A DNA stretch of 64,000 nucleotides from Mycobacterium shimoidei (GTDB lineage: Bacteria; Actinomycetota; Actinomycetes; Mycobacteriales; Mycobacteriaceae), in assembly GCA_002101905.1 (NCBI GenBank), contig LQPU01000015.1:1-64000 (forward strand). Direction: 5' to 3'. This document shows positions 8,509 through 19,588 of the stretch, piece after piece. Both the position numbers and the translations under genes were made by a program. Positions within the stretch are counted from its first letter, which is position 1, and the number at the start of each line of letters is the position of its first letter. Under the pieces are notes generated by a model. It was not told the DNA's origin. It was given only the letters and a program-made list of their open reading frames with translations, and made no database searches.

Positions 8509-9694
8509 TGACGAATCTGACCGAAGCGGTTGAGGGTGGGGCCCTGACCGCCGTCAACAAGGGCGAGATTTTTTCCTCGTTCGACGTCGACGCCTTCGAA
8601 GTGCCGCACGGCCGCGACGAGATCTGGCGGTTCACCCCGCTGCGGCGCCTGCGGGGTCTGCATGACGGCTCCGCGTCGGCCACCGGCAGCGCACGGATCA
8701 GCGTCAGCGAACGCCCTGGTGTGCGGGTGGAAACGGTCCGGCGCGGTGACGAGCGGCTCGGTGAGGGCGGCGTACCCTCTGATCGGGTTGCCGCGCAGGC
8801 GTTTTCGTCATTCAACTCCGCCACCCTGCTGACCGTTGCGCGTAACACCCAGATCGCCGAGCCGATCGACATCACAATCGAGGGTCCCGGTGAAGGTGCC
8901 ACCGCCTACGGGCATCTGCAGATTCGCGTCGAGGAGCTCGGCGAGGCAGTCGTGGTCATCGACCAGCGCGGCAGCGGGATCTACGCCGACAACGTCGAAT
9001 TCGTCGTCGAGGACGCCGCCCGGCTCATCGTGGTGTGGATCGCCGACTGGGCCGACGATGCGGTAGACGTCAGCATGCATCACGCCCGACTGGGCAAGGA
9101 CGCGGTACTTCGGCACGTCGCGGTGAGCCTCGGCGGTGACCTGGTGCGGATGACCGGCAAGGTCCGGTTCGACGCGCCCGGTGGCGACGCGGAGCTGCTG
9201 GGCCTGTACTTCGCCGACGACGGCCAGCACCTCGAGTCGCGTCTGCTGATCGACCACGCGCAGCCGCAGTGCAAGTCCAACGTGCTGTACAAGGGTGCGC
9301 TGCAAGGAGATCCGGGTTCGAGCCGTCCCGACGCACACACCGTGTGGGTCGGCGACGTGCTGATCCGCGCCGATGCCACCGGGACCGACACGTTCGAGGT
9401 GAACCGTAATCTCGTGCTCACCGACGGTGCGCGGGCCGACTCGGTACCCAACCTGGAGATCGAGACGGGCGAGATCATCGGCGCCGGCCACGCCAGCGCC
9501 ACCGGGCGATTCGACGACGAGCAACTATTTTACCTGCGCTCTCGCGGCATTCCCGAAGAGCAGGCCCGCCGTCTGGTGGTGCGCGGCTTCTTCGGCGAGA
9601 TCATCGCCAAGATCGCCGTACCGCAGGTGCGGGAGCGCCTCACCGAAGCCATCGAACACGAATTGGCCATCACGGAATCGAGAACAACAGCCTC

Positions 9695-9698
<4 letters not shown>
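8508..9698 (+). CDS. sufD: Fe-S cluster assembly protein SufD
   Basis: A 396-residue SufB paralogue that completes the SufBCD scaffold. The C-terminal half is the beta-helix domain (YKGALQGDPGSSRPDAHT, LEIETGEIIGAGHASATG, YLRSRGIPEEQARRLVVRGF), whose last motif is shared with SufB. The N-terminal portion (VPHGRDEIWRFTPLRRL) is the usual SufD helical lead. It starts with GTG at 8508 in a TAGTG overlap with sufB and ends in an ATGA overlap with sufC, so translation of B, D and C is tightly coupled. Confidence 0.95.
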
Positions 9699-11778
<2,080 letters not shown>

Positions 11779-11780
11779 CC

Positions 11781-12257
11781 GTGCGCCTTGAGCAGATGTA
11801 CCAGGACGTGATTCTGGACCACTACAAGCACCCGCATCACCGCGGGCTGCGCGAGCCATTCGGCGCCCAGGTGCATCACGTCAACCCGGTCTGCGGCGAC
11901 GAGGTCACCTTGCGAGTGGCGCTGTCCGATGACGGTAACTACGTCGCCGACGTGTCCTACGACGGGCAGGGCTGTTCCATCAGCCAGGCGGCCACCTCCG
12001 TGCTGGCCGAGCAGGTGATCGGTCAAAGCGTGGGTGATGCGATCAAGACCGTGACCGCATTCACCGAGATGGTTTCGTCGCGGGGAACCGTGGAAGGTGA
12101 CGAAGAAGTGCTGGGCGACGGCGTCGCCTTTGCCGGTGTCGCCAAGTATCCCGCCCGGGTGAAGTGCGCCCTGCTTGGCTGGATGGCATTCAAGGACGCG
12201 CTGGCCCAGGCCAGCGCCAAGGAGGATGAAGATGAGCGAAACCGCCGCACCGGATAA
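11781..12257 (+). CDS. sufU: SufU zinc-dependent sulfurtransferase
   Basis: A 158-residue IscU-fold protein that in Gram-positive and actinobacterial SUF systems accepts sulfur from SufS through a zinc site. The three conserved cysteines are Cys38 (NPVCGD), Cys65 (GQGCSISQA) and Cys129 (RVKCALLGW), with Asp40 nearby. The insertion of about twenty residues before the third cysteine is typical of SufU rather than IscU. It starts with GTG at 11781 immediately after sufS and overlaps sufT by 26 bases. Confidence 0.93.
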   Translation: MRLEQMYQDVILDHYKHPHHRGLREPFGAQVHHVNPVCGDEVTLRVALSDDGNYVADVSYDGQGCSISQAATSVLAEQVIGQSVGDAIKTVTAFTEMVSSRGTVEGDEEVLGDGVAFAGVAKYPARVKCALLGWMAFKDALAQASAKEDEDERNRRTG

Positions 12258-12579
12258 CGAACTGCTCGCCGAAATCGAGGAGGCGATGCACGACGTCGTC
12301 GACCCGGAACTCGGCATCAACGTCGTCGACCTGGGACTGGTTTACGGGTTGAACGTGGAAGAGGGCGAAGAGGGCACGATCGCGTTGATCGACATGACGC
12401 TCACGTCGCCGGCCTGCCCGTTGACCGACGTCATCGAGGACCAGTCGCGCAGTGCGCTCGTCGGCGCCGGCCTGGTGGACGAATTGCGGATCAATTGGGT
12501 GTGGAACCCGCCGTGGGGCCCGGACAAAATCACCGACGACGGCCGCGACCAACTGCGTGCGCTCGGCTTCACGGTCTAG
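12232..12579 (+). CDS. sufT: SufT, DUF59 (MIP18-family) Fe-S maturation protein
   Basis: A 115-residue DUF59 protein, the usual last gene of actinobacterial suf operons, involved in delivery or maturation of Fe-S proteins. Family motifs are VVDPELGINVVDLGLVY, MTLTSPACPL with its cysteine, and WNPPWGPDKI. The ATG at 12232 is preferred over the ATG at 12226 because GGAGG at 12221-12225 then has normal spacing, and it gives the same length as Rv1466. The gene overlaps the end of sufU, indicating coupling. Confidence 0.93.
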   Translation: MSETAAPDNELLAEIEEAMHDVVDPELGINVVDLGLVYGLNVEEGEEGTIALIDMTLTSPACPLTDVIEDQSRSALVGAGLVDELRINWVWNPPWGPDKITDDGRDQLRALGFTV

Positions 12580-12604
12580 CGGGCCCGGCACGCTCGTTTT
12601 ACGG

Positions 12605-12620
12605 CCCCGCCGCAGCGGGG
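12605..12620 (+). terminator. Candidate terminator hairpin after the suf operon
   Basis: CCCCGC and GCGGGG form a perfect six-base-pair stem with a four-base loop, 25 bases after the sufT stop. There is no U-run, which is common for mycobacterial terminators. It separates the suf operon from the downstream zwf gene. Confidence 0.4.
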
Positions 12621-12671
12621 ATCACTAGCATCGTGGCTGACACCGTGCCATGACGCGCAAGGGGGCCTGGA

Positions 12672-14138
12672 ATGGGCGAGAGGGCTAGCGTGAAGCGAAC
12701 CCGCACCGAACCGCACGTCGTCGTGTTGGTCGGCGCGACCGGTGATTTGGCCCGTCGCAAACTGATACCCGGCTTATACCATCTGACCTGCTCCAATCTT
12801 GCTCCGGAAATCCGGATCGTCGGCACGTCGCTGGACGACATCGACACGGACGCGTTCCGCAAGCTGGCGCACAAGGCTTGCCACGAGTTCTCCAATCGGG
12901 GTGTGTCCGGCGACCTCCTCGATGCGTTCGTGAACAAGATGGCCTACGTTCCCCAGGGCGCCGGACCCGACGCGCTGGCGTCGGCCGTGTGTGACCAGAT
13001 CAATGAACTCGACAGCGAAGGATCGTCGCAGGTCCGCATGCTGCATTACCTGAGCGTGCCGCCCAAGGCCGCCATGGCCGTATTGGAGACGCTGCACCAG
13101 GCGGATTTGGTCCAGCACTCCCGGGTGGTCATGGAGAAACCGTTCGGCACCGATTTGGCGAGTGCGCGGGAGCTCAACGCGTCGATTCACAAGCGGTTCG
13201 ACGAAGAACGGATTTTCCGGATCGACCATTTTCTCGGCAAGGAGCCGGCGCAGAACATTCTGGCATTCCGTTTTGCGAACGGTCTTTTCGAGCCGATCTG
13301 GAACCGCAACTTCATCGACCACATCCAGATCGACGTGCCCGAACGGCTCACCTTGGAGGGGCGCGCCCAGTTCTACGAGTCGGTCGGTGCGTTTCGCGAC
13401 ATGGTGGTCACGCACTTGTTCCAGATCCTGGCTTTCGTGGCGATGGAACCACCCACTGAACTCGCCCCCGACGCGATCGGCGAAGAGAAGAACAAGGTGT
13501 TCCGCTCGATGTTGCCGCTCGATCCCCGCCAGGTGGTGCGCGGCCAGTACCGCGGCTACCGCGACGAGCCCGGGGTGGCGCCGGATTCGGACACCGAGAC
13601 GTTCGTCGCGCTCAAATGCGAGATCGACAACTGGCGCTGGGCGGGAGTTCCGTTCTTTTTGCGTACCGGCAAGGGTCTGGCCGAGGGGCAGCGAATCATC
13701 TCGATCGCGTTCAACGAACCGCCCAGGAGTATGTTCCCGCCCGGATCCGGCGTGGGACAACTGGGTCCGGATCACCTGACGTTCGACCTCGCCGACGTGT
13801 CGAAGATGTCATTGTCGTTCTACGGCAAGCGACCCGGGCCGGGGATGAAGCTGGACAAGCTCAGCCTGCAGTTCACCATGGAAGACAACACCCATGCCGG
13901 CGAGGTGCTGGAGGCTTACGAACGGCTCATCCTCGACGCGATGCGCGGCGACCGCACACTGTACAACTCGGCCGAAGGCATCGAACGGCTGTGGGAGATC
14001 TCCGAGCCGCTGCTCGAAGACCCGCCGCCGGTACGCAGCTACGACCTCGATTCCTGGGGACCCAACGCCATCCACCAGTTGATCGCCCCACGGGTCTGGC
14101 GGCTGCCGTTCGAACGGGTTTGGCGCGGCAAAACTTAG
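12672..14138 (+). CDS. zwf: Glucose-6-phosphate 1-dehydrogenase
   Basis: A 488-residue cytosolic enzyme that oxidises glucose-6-phosphate to 6-phosphogluconolactone in the pentose phosphate pathway. The N-terminal dinucleotide motif is VGATGDLARRKL (residues 20-31) and the substrate-binding active-site motif is RIDHFLGKE at about 183-191 (the more common form is RIDHYLGKE). AAGGGGG upstream supports the ATG at 12672. M. tuberculosis has two such enzymes elsewhere (Rv1121 and Rv1447c), neither directly after sufT, so this placement marks the start of an accessory block. It stands alone on its strand between candidate terminator and a 172-base gap. Confidence 0.93.
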   Translation: MGERASVKRTRTEPHVVVLVGATGDLARRKLIPGLYHLTCSNLAPEIRIVGTSLDDIDTDAFRKLAHKACHEFSNRGVSGDLLDAFVNKMAYVPQGAGPDALASAVCDQINELDSEGSSQVRMLHYLSVPPKAAMAVLETLHQADLVQHSRVVMEKPFGTDLASARELNASIHKRFDEERIFRIDHFLGKEPAQNILAFRFANGLFEPIWNRNFIDHIQIDVPERLTLEGRAQFYESVGAFRDMVVTHLFQILAFVAMEPPTELAPDAIGEEKNKVFRSMLPLDPRQVVRGQYRGYRDEPGVAPDSDTETFVALKCEIDNWRWAGVPFFLRTGKGLAEGQRIISIAFNEPPRSMFPPGSGVGQLGPDHLTFDLADVSKMSLSFYGKRPGPGMKLDKLSLQFTMEDNTHAGEVLEAYERLILDAMRGDRTLYNSAEGIERLWEISEPLLEDPPPVRSYDLDSWGPNAIHQLIAPRVWRLPFERVWRGKT

Positions 14139-14310
14139 AATCTGGTCAGCGGCAGCGACCGAGACCGCAGCCGGCGCTGAATCAGCAGGCTGACCATTGT
14201 CGGAGCGCGACAATGGGCCTGCCCCGGGTTATCCGGTTCGGGCAAGCGCATTTGCACCCCTTCACCGCAGGATGGGATTAGTAACCCAGATTCAACTGCG
14301 GAGGTGTGTG

Positions 14311-15507
14311 ATGGCCGGCGTCGAGCGTATCGACGGCGGACCCCGATCGGCGATCGTTGTCGGTGCGGGCATCGTCGGATTGTCGACCGCGTGGTTCTTG
14401 CAGGACCGCGGGGTCGAAGTCACGGTGGTGGACCGCATTGGCGTGGCCGCCGGTGCTTCTGCGGGCAACGGCGGGTGGATCGCCCCCGGCCTGACCCTTC
14501 CGCTGAACATGCCGGGTGCTCTACGTCACGGGCTGAGCAGGCTTCTAGCAGATTCTGGACGGACGTCGTGGCGGCGGGCGATGCGAACCAGCGTGAGCCT
14601 CAACGAAGACTGCATCGAAGCCTTCGACGTACTCATCGCCCATGGGATCGACGTGCCGGTGACCGACGCGCCGATCACGGCGGTGTTTCGCAGTACCGCT
14701 GAGGCCGAGCGCATGCTGTGGCAACTACGCGAGCTGGAAAATGCCGGCCAGGCAATGTATCTGACCGGATTGTCGGGCGAGGCGCTACGGGAGCAAGTGC
14801 CCCTGGCGTCGCCCGCGATCACCGCCGGACTGAACATCAACTGTCAGCGCTTCGTCGACCCGCGCCGATTCGTGGAGGCCCTGGGCCGCTGTGTGGTGGA
14901 ACGTGGGGCGACGATGCGCCGATTGGAAATCAGCGAGGTGGTTGGTTCGGGCAGCGACGTCACCGTCCGCTCGGGCAATACGACGTTGTCCGCTGATGCC
15001 GCGGTAGTCGCCACCGGTGCAGCGTTGTCCGCGCTGGCGGGCCGCTGGCTGCGCGTACCGGTGCAGGCGGCTTGCGGCTACTCGTTTCGCGTGCCCGTTG
15101 ACCGCCCGATGCCCAGCCCGATCTACCTGCCGGACCGCCGGGTGGCATGCACCCCTGATTCAGGCTCGATGCGTGTTTCCGGCACGCTGGAACTTTGCGA
15201 TCGCCACAAGCCGGCGATACCACAACGCCTGGAAGCGATTATCGGCTCGGTCAGTCCGTTGCTCGATGGAGCACGCTGGGCCGAGCGCAGCGACCTGTGG
15301 GCGGGCGCGTACTCGGTCACTCCCGACGGCCGCCCGGTGATCGGCGAGGTATCGCCAGGCATCTATGTGGCTGGCGGTCATGGCATGTGGGGGCTGGCAC
15401 ACGGACCGGTGACTGGTCGGCTGTTGGCCGAACAGATCACCACCGGAAAACAGCCGCCGGCACTCGCCGACGTCGATCCGCTGCGCACGATCAGCCGCTG
15501 GCATTAA
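14311..15507 (+). CDS. FAD-dependent amino-acid/amine oxidoreductase (DadA-like)
   Basis: A 398-residue DAO-superfamily flavoenzyme. The FAD motif VVGAGIVGLSTAWFL with a following VTVVDR is at the N-terminus, and GNGGWIAPGL, DPRRFVEALG and the C-terminal GVYVAGGHGMWGLAHGP-like segment (here IYVAGGHGMWGLAHGP) fit D-amino-acid dehydrogenase and related amine dehydrogenases. The ATG at 14311 is chosen over an upstream in-frame ATG because CGGAGG lies six bases before it. The substrate cannot be read from sequence; D-alanine and other D-amino acids are reasonable candidates. It is an isolated gene in the inserted block. Confidence 0.82.
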   Translation: MAGVERIDGGPRSAIVVGAGIVGLSTAWFLQDRGVEVTVVDRIGVAAGASAGNGGWIAPGLTLPLNMPGALRHGLSRLLADSGRTSWRRAMRTSVSLNEDCIEAFDVLIAHGIDVPVTDAPITAVFRSTAEAERMLWQLRELENAGQAMYLTGLSGEALREQVPLASPAITAGLNINCQRFVDPRRFVEALGRCVVERGATMRRLEISEVVGSGSDVTVRSGNTTLSADAAVVATGAALSALAGRWLRVPVQAACGYSFRVPVDRPMPSPIYLPDRRVACTPDSGSMRVSGTLELCDRHKPAIPQRLEAIIGSVSPLLDGARWAERSDLWAGAYSVTPDGRPVIGEVSPGIYVAGGHGMWGLAHGPVTGRLLAEQITTGKQPPALADVDPLRTISRWH

Positions 15508-15631
15508 CGGAACGCGCAAACCTAAAGCCGCAGCGCGAATCTCGCCCACCGGGGTGGGCTGAGCTGTCAGGCGCGGTTGCGCCGGCCCGTCCTGGCGGCA
15601 TTGCTCTTGATACGAAAGGACGCCGAGCACA

Positions 15632-16093
15632 ATGACCAGTACCGAACAACGAATGACACGAGCGCAGTACATGCGGCTGCAGAACGAGCTGGCCGCACTG
15701 CGCTCGCGACGCAGTATTGAAGTTTCCGACGACTTCAGGGATTACGACGCGAATCTTTTGGCGCGCCACTCAGTGCGACAAACCCGCATGCGCGAGATTC
15801 AAGATCTGCTCGCCGGCGCCGTCGTGGACGGCGAACCCGTCAGCGAGCACATCGCCGAACCGGGCATGGTTTTGACCATTCGCTACGACGACACCGGCGA
15901 AACGGAAACGTTTCTGCTCGGTAGGCGCGGTGCCGAAGACGCCGGCATGACCGTCTACTCGATGGCGTCGCCATTGGGTCGCGCGATCGCTGGTGCGCGT
16001 CCCGGCGAGCAGCGCATCTACGCGATCCCTCAGGAGACAGGGCAACTCGTGACGCTGCTGGCCGCCGTGCCGTACAAGGCGTCAGCTTGTTGA
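15632..16093 (+). CDS. GreA-like transcription factor, copy 1
   Basis: A 153-residue protein with the layout of GreA/GreB. A short N-terminal helical hairpin (residues 8-65: RAQYMRLQNELAALRSRR ... TRMREIQDLLAGAVV) is followed by the FKBP-like C-terminal domain (EPGMVLTIRYDDTGETETFLLG, SPLGRAIAGARPGE). The hairpin is shorter than in GreA and its tip, VSDDFRDYDAN, keeps acidic residues but not the GDLSENAEY pattern. It could bind the RNA polymerase secondary channel as a Gfh-type regulator rather than a standard cleavage factor. A close paralogue starts 19 bases after its stop. Confidence 0.75.
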   Translation: MTSTEQRMTRAQYMRLQNELAALRSRRSIEVSDDFRDYDANLLARHSVRQTRMREIQDLLAGAVVDGEPVSEHIAEPGMVLTIRYDDTGETETFLLGRRGAEDAGMTVYSMASPLGRAIAGARPGEQRIYAIPQETGQLVTLLAAVPYKASAC

Positions 16094-16112
16094 AATGAGC
16101 GAAAGGAAAAAC

Positions 16113-16580
16113 ATGACGAGTATGCAAGGCGTGTGGATTTCGCCGCAGGCATACGAGCGTTTGCAAAGGGAACTGGCCACCCTGCGTGCGCTGTGCGCGA
16201 GCGGAACGGCCAATGGCGACAGTGACGAAAACGCCGCCGCCATCCAACGCGGTTGGCGGACGCGGATTCAACAGATCCATGACGTGTTGGCGAACGCCGT
16301 TGTCGGCGAGGATCCGCCCGACGACGGGATCGCCGAACCCGGCATGGTTTTGACGATCCGTTGCGACGACACCGGCGAGACGGAAACCTTCCTGCTTGGT
16401 GTGCGCGGCGCCGAATACGGCGACATCGAGGTCTATTCCATCGAGTCTCCGCTCGGCGCCGCCATCGCAGGCGCGCGCCCCGGCGAGCGGCGTACCTACA
16501 CCGCGCCCAGCGGCGCCAAGCTAACCGTCACGCTGCTCAAAGCCGTACCCTATGGCATTCACGCGACTGACTTGTACTAA
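16113..16580 (+). CDS. GreA-like transcription factor, copy 2
   Basis: A 155-residue paralogue of the upstream gene. The two share the C-terminal stretch IAEPGMVLTIR, DDTGETETFLLG, GAE and SPLG-AIAGARPGE almost unchanged, but differ in the N-terminal hairpin. Here the tip is GDSDENAAAI, which resembles the GDLSENAEY tip of catalytic GreA, with Asp36, Asp38 and Glu39 available to bind magnesium. The start at 16113 has GAAAGGA upstream; an ATG at 16095 is the alternative. Tandem duplication followed by divergence of the tip suggests different roles at RNA polymerase. Confidence 0.75.
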   Translation: MTSMQGVWISPQAYERLQRELATLRALCASGTANGDSDENAAAIQRGWRTRIQQIHDVLANAVVGEDPPDDGIAEPGMVLTIRCDDTGETETFLLGVRGAEYGDIEVYSIESPLGAAIAGARPGERRTYTAPSGAKLTVTLLKAVPYGIHATDLY

Positions 16581-16624
16581 CGGCGGAATCGGCACGAACA
16601 CGAGTAATTTCGAGGTTGCACAAG

Positions 16625-17053
16625 ATGTCTAGCACTAGCAAGCACGTGGTTGCGCAGAATCGGCATACGGAAAACGATCACTCCGGCATGTCGCTGCACA
16701 CGCATTTCCAGCCGGGCGCGACGATTGTTCAAGTTCGGGGAGCGGTGGAAGGCTGCGACGCTCGCCGGCTGAGTGATTACGTCAGTGAGGTGGCCAGTTC
16801 CTCCCGGCCCCTGATCCTTGACCTTCGACGTGTGGATTTCTTCACCGGCGAAGGCTTCCGCACGCTGATCGGGATCGCCGAACGGTGCCGGCTGTCCGGA
16901 GTGCGGTGGGCGCTGGTGTCCAGTGACGCGATCGACCGACTCCTGCGAACCATAGACAGCAGCTATCGACTGCCCATCACCCCTTCGGTGGAGGAGGCCT
17001 TGCAGCAGTTGACATCTGCGGACCCCGCATGGTCTCCACCCCATCGGGTGTAA
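16625..17053 (+). CDS. STAS-domain protein (anti-anti-sigma factor-like)
   Basis: A 142-residue protein with one STAS domain from about residue 25 to 118: HTHFQPGATIVQVRGAVEG, ILDLRRVDFFTGEGFRTL and SGVRWALVSSD. The usual phosphoacceptor position after DFF (commonly D-S-x-G) reads T-G-E-G, so a threonine is the only hydroxyl there. STAS proteins of this size usually bind anti-sigma kinases in general stress response. ATG at 16625 is preferred; a TTG three codons earlier is possible. No anti-sigma factor is next to it. Its 3' end overlaps an alternative upstream start of the DUF5994 gene, hinting at co-transcription. Confidence 0.75.
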   Translation: MSSTSKHVVAQNRHTENDHSGMSLHTHFQPGATIVQVRGAVEGCDARRLSDYVSEVASSSRPLILDLRRVDFFTGEGFRTLIGIAERCRLSGVRWALVSSDAIDRLLRTIDSSYRLPITPSVEEALQQLTSADPAWSPPHRV

Positions 17054-17094
17054 ACCTCGCGCGAAAAACATCGAAGACGTCAGAAAGGCAGAAC

Positions 17095-17625
17095 ATGACC
17101 ATGACCATTGAATACGTCGACACCGCAGCAACACAGCGGCCAGCGCTTGCTGCGCTGCGGTTACGGTTGAAACCCGCGCATCGCTCGTGCGGTTATGTGC
17201 AAGGAGCCTGGTGGCCACGCTCAACAAGGCTTGCCGGCGAACTCCCGTCCCTGCTGGAGGCGCTCTCGCTACGGTTCGGCATGATTGATCGCATTCGCTA
17301 CCACGAAAATGATTGGCCGCCCACGCCGCCAAGCATCAAGCATCGTGGTGCTGACGTGATTCTAGACGCCAGCCAAGAATCGCCGAATGTCATAACGGCG
17401 TTCGGTAGGGAATTCGGGAAATTGACTCTGCTGGTGATACCCCCACGCACGGATGCCGCCGACGCGCACGCCGCGATGTCCGCGGCTTCCAACAGTGGCG
17501 ATGTCTCCGCGCCCGACCAGCTACTTGGCCTCGACCACCACATCGGCAAGGATCGCCGCCACGCGCTTAGTGCATTACAGCGCTGGGAATCCGACAGTAG
17601 GGCGCTTCGAGCTGCGAAGGGATAA
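17095..17625 (+). CDS. DUF5994 family protein
   Basis: A 176-residue actinobacterial protein. The motifs RLRLKPAHRSCGYVQGAWWP, RSTRLAGELPSLLEAL and LTLLVIPPRTD are those I recognise as DUF5994, often present near STAS and sigma-factor-related genes in mycobacteria. The biochemical function is unknown to me. The ATG at 17095 gives the family start; the frame opens earlier inside the STAS gene. The gene ends three bases before the downstream protease gene, so the two are probably co-expressed. Confidence 0.7.
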   Translation: MTMTIEYVDTAATQRPALAALRLRLKPAHRSCGYVQGAWWPRSTRLAGELPSLLEALSLRFGMIDRIRYHENDWPPTPPSIKHRGADVILDASQESPNVITAFGREFGKLTLLVIPPRTDAADAHAAMSAASNSGDVSAPDQLLGLDHHIGKDRRHALSALQRWESDSRALRAAKG

Positions 17626-17627
17626 CG

Positions 17628-18791
17628 ATGACGCCGACACTGAAATTGGGCCGGATAGCCGGGGTAGCGGTCGGTGTGCACTGGAGCGTGCTTGCGATCG
17701 TAGTGCTGGTGGTCGCCGGTCTGTCGACGCACTTCAGCGGGATCGCCCCGGGATATCCCTGGGTCGCATATCTGCTGGCCGCGGTGGTGGCCGCGGTCCT
17801 GTTCGTGCTGTCGCTGCTGGCCCACGAAATGGCACACGCGATCGTGGCACAACGCAATGGCGTCGAGGTGGAAGGTATTACGTTGTGGCTGCTCGGCGGC
17901 GTCGCTCGGTTGCGCGGTGAAGCCCGAACTCCCGGGGCTGATTTCCGCATTTCGGTGATTGGTCCCGTCGCCAGCCTGCTGGCGGCCGCAGTGTTCGGCG
18001 CGGCGGCGTGGCTTGCCGAGCTGGCAGACATGAACACCCTGATTGTTGCGGTGCCCCGCTATCTGGCCGCAATCAATGTGGTGCTCGCGGCGTTCAACAC
18101 GATTCCCGCAGCCCCGCTTGACGGGGGTCGGATCCTGCGCGCTGTGGTATGGGCATGGCGGCGCGATCGCCTCAGCGCGACCGTGGTGGCGGCTCGGGCG
18201 GGCAGGTTCTTCGGGTTCACGTTGATCGCGCTGGGACTCCTGCAGGCGATGGGTGGGCTCGGTGGCGGCGTGTGGTGGATTTTGCTCGGTCTGTTCGTCG
18301 TCACCATGGCCAGCGCAGAAGAGCGGCATGCCCGGATAAGCACGGCGCTGGGCGGCGTACGTGTCCGAGACATCATGACTGCGAATCCTGAAACGGCACA
18401 CGCAGACGCAACAGTGTCCGAGTTCCTGCGCGACTTCGCGCTGCTGCGGCGGCATTCCGCATTCCCACTCGTCGACCATTTCGGGCGGCTCCAAGGCCTG
18501 GTCACCCTCAACCGGATCCGAGCCGTCCCGCCCGAGCAGCGCGCGAGCACGCTACTGCGCGATGTGGCCTGCCCGGCGGATGAGGTCCCACAGGCATCGC
18601 CCGACGAATTGCTTTCCGCGCTGCTTCCTCGCCTCAAAGGATGCGCTGACGGACGTGCGGTGGTAGTCGACCACGGGGTAATGGTCGGTATCGTCTCGCC
18701 CAGCGACATCAGCCGCGCCGCGGCCCTGCACGGTCTGGGTGTGCAGTTTGGCGCGGGCGGCGCCGACATCTCCGAAACGACGTCTCGGTAA
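17628..18791 (+). CDS. Site-2 protease with CBS pair (Rip3/Rv2625c-like)
   Basis: A 387-residue intramembrane zinc metalloprotease. HEMAH (residues 66-70) is the zinc-binding HExxH in a transmembrane helix, and PAAPLDGGR near residue 161-168 supplies the third ligand in the conserved LDG motif. About six transmembrane helices are followed by a cytoplasmic tail (about 235-360) with two CBS repeats (VRDIMTANPETAHADATV, and GRAVVVDHGVMVGIVSPSD), which usually bind adenosine nucleotides. The closest M. tuberculosis protein I recall is Rv2625c, a DosR-regulon member. Substrates are likely membrane-bound anti-sigma factors or peptides, by family only. Confidence 0.85.
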   Translation: MTPTLKLGRIAGVAVGVHWSVLAIVVLVVAGLSTHFSGIAPGYPWVAYLLAAVVAAVLFVLSLLAHEMAHAIVAQRNGVEVEGITLWLLGGVARLRGEARTPGADFRISVIGPVASLLAAAVFGAAAWLAELADMNTLIVAVPRYLAAINVVLAAFNTIPAAPLDGGRILRAVVWAWRRDRLSATVVAARAGRFFGFTLIALGLLQAMGGLGGGVWWILLGLFVVTMASAEERHARISTALGGVRVRDIMTANPETAHADATVSEFLRDFALLRRHSAFPLVDHFGRLQGLVTLNRIRAVPPEQRASTLLRDVACPADEVPQASPDELLSALLPRLKGCADGRAVVVDHGVMVGIVSPSDISRAAALHGLGVQFGAGGADISETTSR

Positions 18792-18818
18792 GGCGGCTAT
18801 GCGGCCGTACAAATGCCG

Positions 18819-19565
18819 TTAACGCCACGGCAGGTCGCTGTCCTGGCCGCTCCAGCGCGACGGAGGAATCATCGGCGCTCCAAGCAATCCGGAATCCTCC
18901 ACGTGCTGGAGCGCCGCGTCGAGGTGTTGACGCATCCGCCGCTCGGATTTCTGTGCGTCTTGCGCCACGATCGCGGCGGCGATCGCGCGATGCGATCTGG
19001 CCGCTTCCTCGCGGTCGTACTGCGTGATGTTCTGCTCGGCTGCCGCCCAACGCACGGCTTGCTCAACTGCCGCTAAAACTGTTGTCAGGATGGGATTTCC
19101 GCTAGCTTTCACCAGCAGTTCGTGGAATTCGTGGTAGCCGGTTCCGTCCGGCGCGATACCGCGCTCGGCGACCTCGGCGATGGCCGACTTCTCAGCAGCG
19201 GTGCCGTGCTCGGCGACGTACGCGGCGGCAGCCGGCTCGAGCATTTTCCGGAATGTGAGCAGGTCCCCCCAGGTCGCCCCGGTCAGCGTCAACAACTGCA
19301 CAAGCGATCGCGCGACCCGCTCGGGTTCGGGATGGCGGATACGCACGCCGCTACGTCCCTGGCTGGTCGTGGTGAGCCCCTCGGCGTCCAGCAAACGCAG
19401 CGCGAGGCGGACGGTCTCGCGGCTGACACCGAGCGCCTTGATCAGCTCCGCTTCGGTGGGCAGCGAATCACCCGGTGCCAATTCTCCGGACAGAATCCGG
19501 CGGCGCAGAGTGGCGGCCACGACGTCGTGCGCACGGGACGGCCGGGCAGCTCTTGTCCTCGTCAC
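18819..19565 (-). CDS. GntR/FadR-family transcriptional regulator
   Basis: A 248-residue regulator. The N-terminal winged HTH (RRRILSGELAPGDSLPTEAEL, LGVSRETVRLALRLL) is typical of GntR, and the all-helical C-terminal FCD domain (FRKMLEPAAAAYVAEH, YHEFHELLVKASGNPIL, SHRAIAAAIVAQD) contains the Asp/His positions used for metal or ligand binding in FadR-type regulators. It starts with GTG at 19565 and is divergent from the carotenoid-oxygenase gene, with a perfect palindrome in the 23 bases between them. I infer that it represses that catabolic pair and itself; the inducer is unknown. Confidence 0.88.
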   Translation of the reverse strand: MTRTRAARPSRAHDVVAATLRRRILSGELAPGDSLPTEAELIKALGVSRETVRLALRLLDAEGLTTTSQGRSGVRIRHPEPERVARSLVQLLTLTGATWGDLLTFRKMLEPAAAAYVAEHGTAAEKSAIAEVAERGIAPDGTGYHEFHELLVKASGNPILTTVLAAVEQAVRWAAAEQNITQYDREEAARSHRAIAAAIVAQDAQKSERRMRQHLDAALQHVEDSGLLGAPMIPPSRWSGQDSDLPWR

Positions 19566-19569
19566 GCAA

Positions 19570-19583
19570 CTTAGTATACTAAG
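19570..19583. promoter_or_regulatory. Perfect 14-bp palindrome, likely operator of the GntR regulator
   Basis: CTTAGTATACTAAG is its own reverse complement and is AT-rich in a GC-rich region. It occupies most of the gap between the GntR start (19565) and the carotenoid-oxygenase start (19589). A regulator bound here would block both promoters. Confidence 0.7.
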
Positions 19584-19588
19584 CAGCC

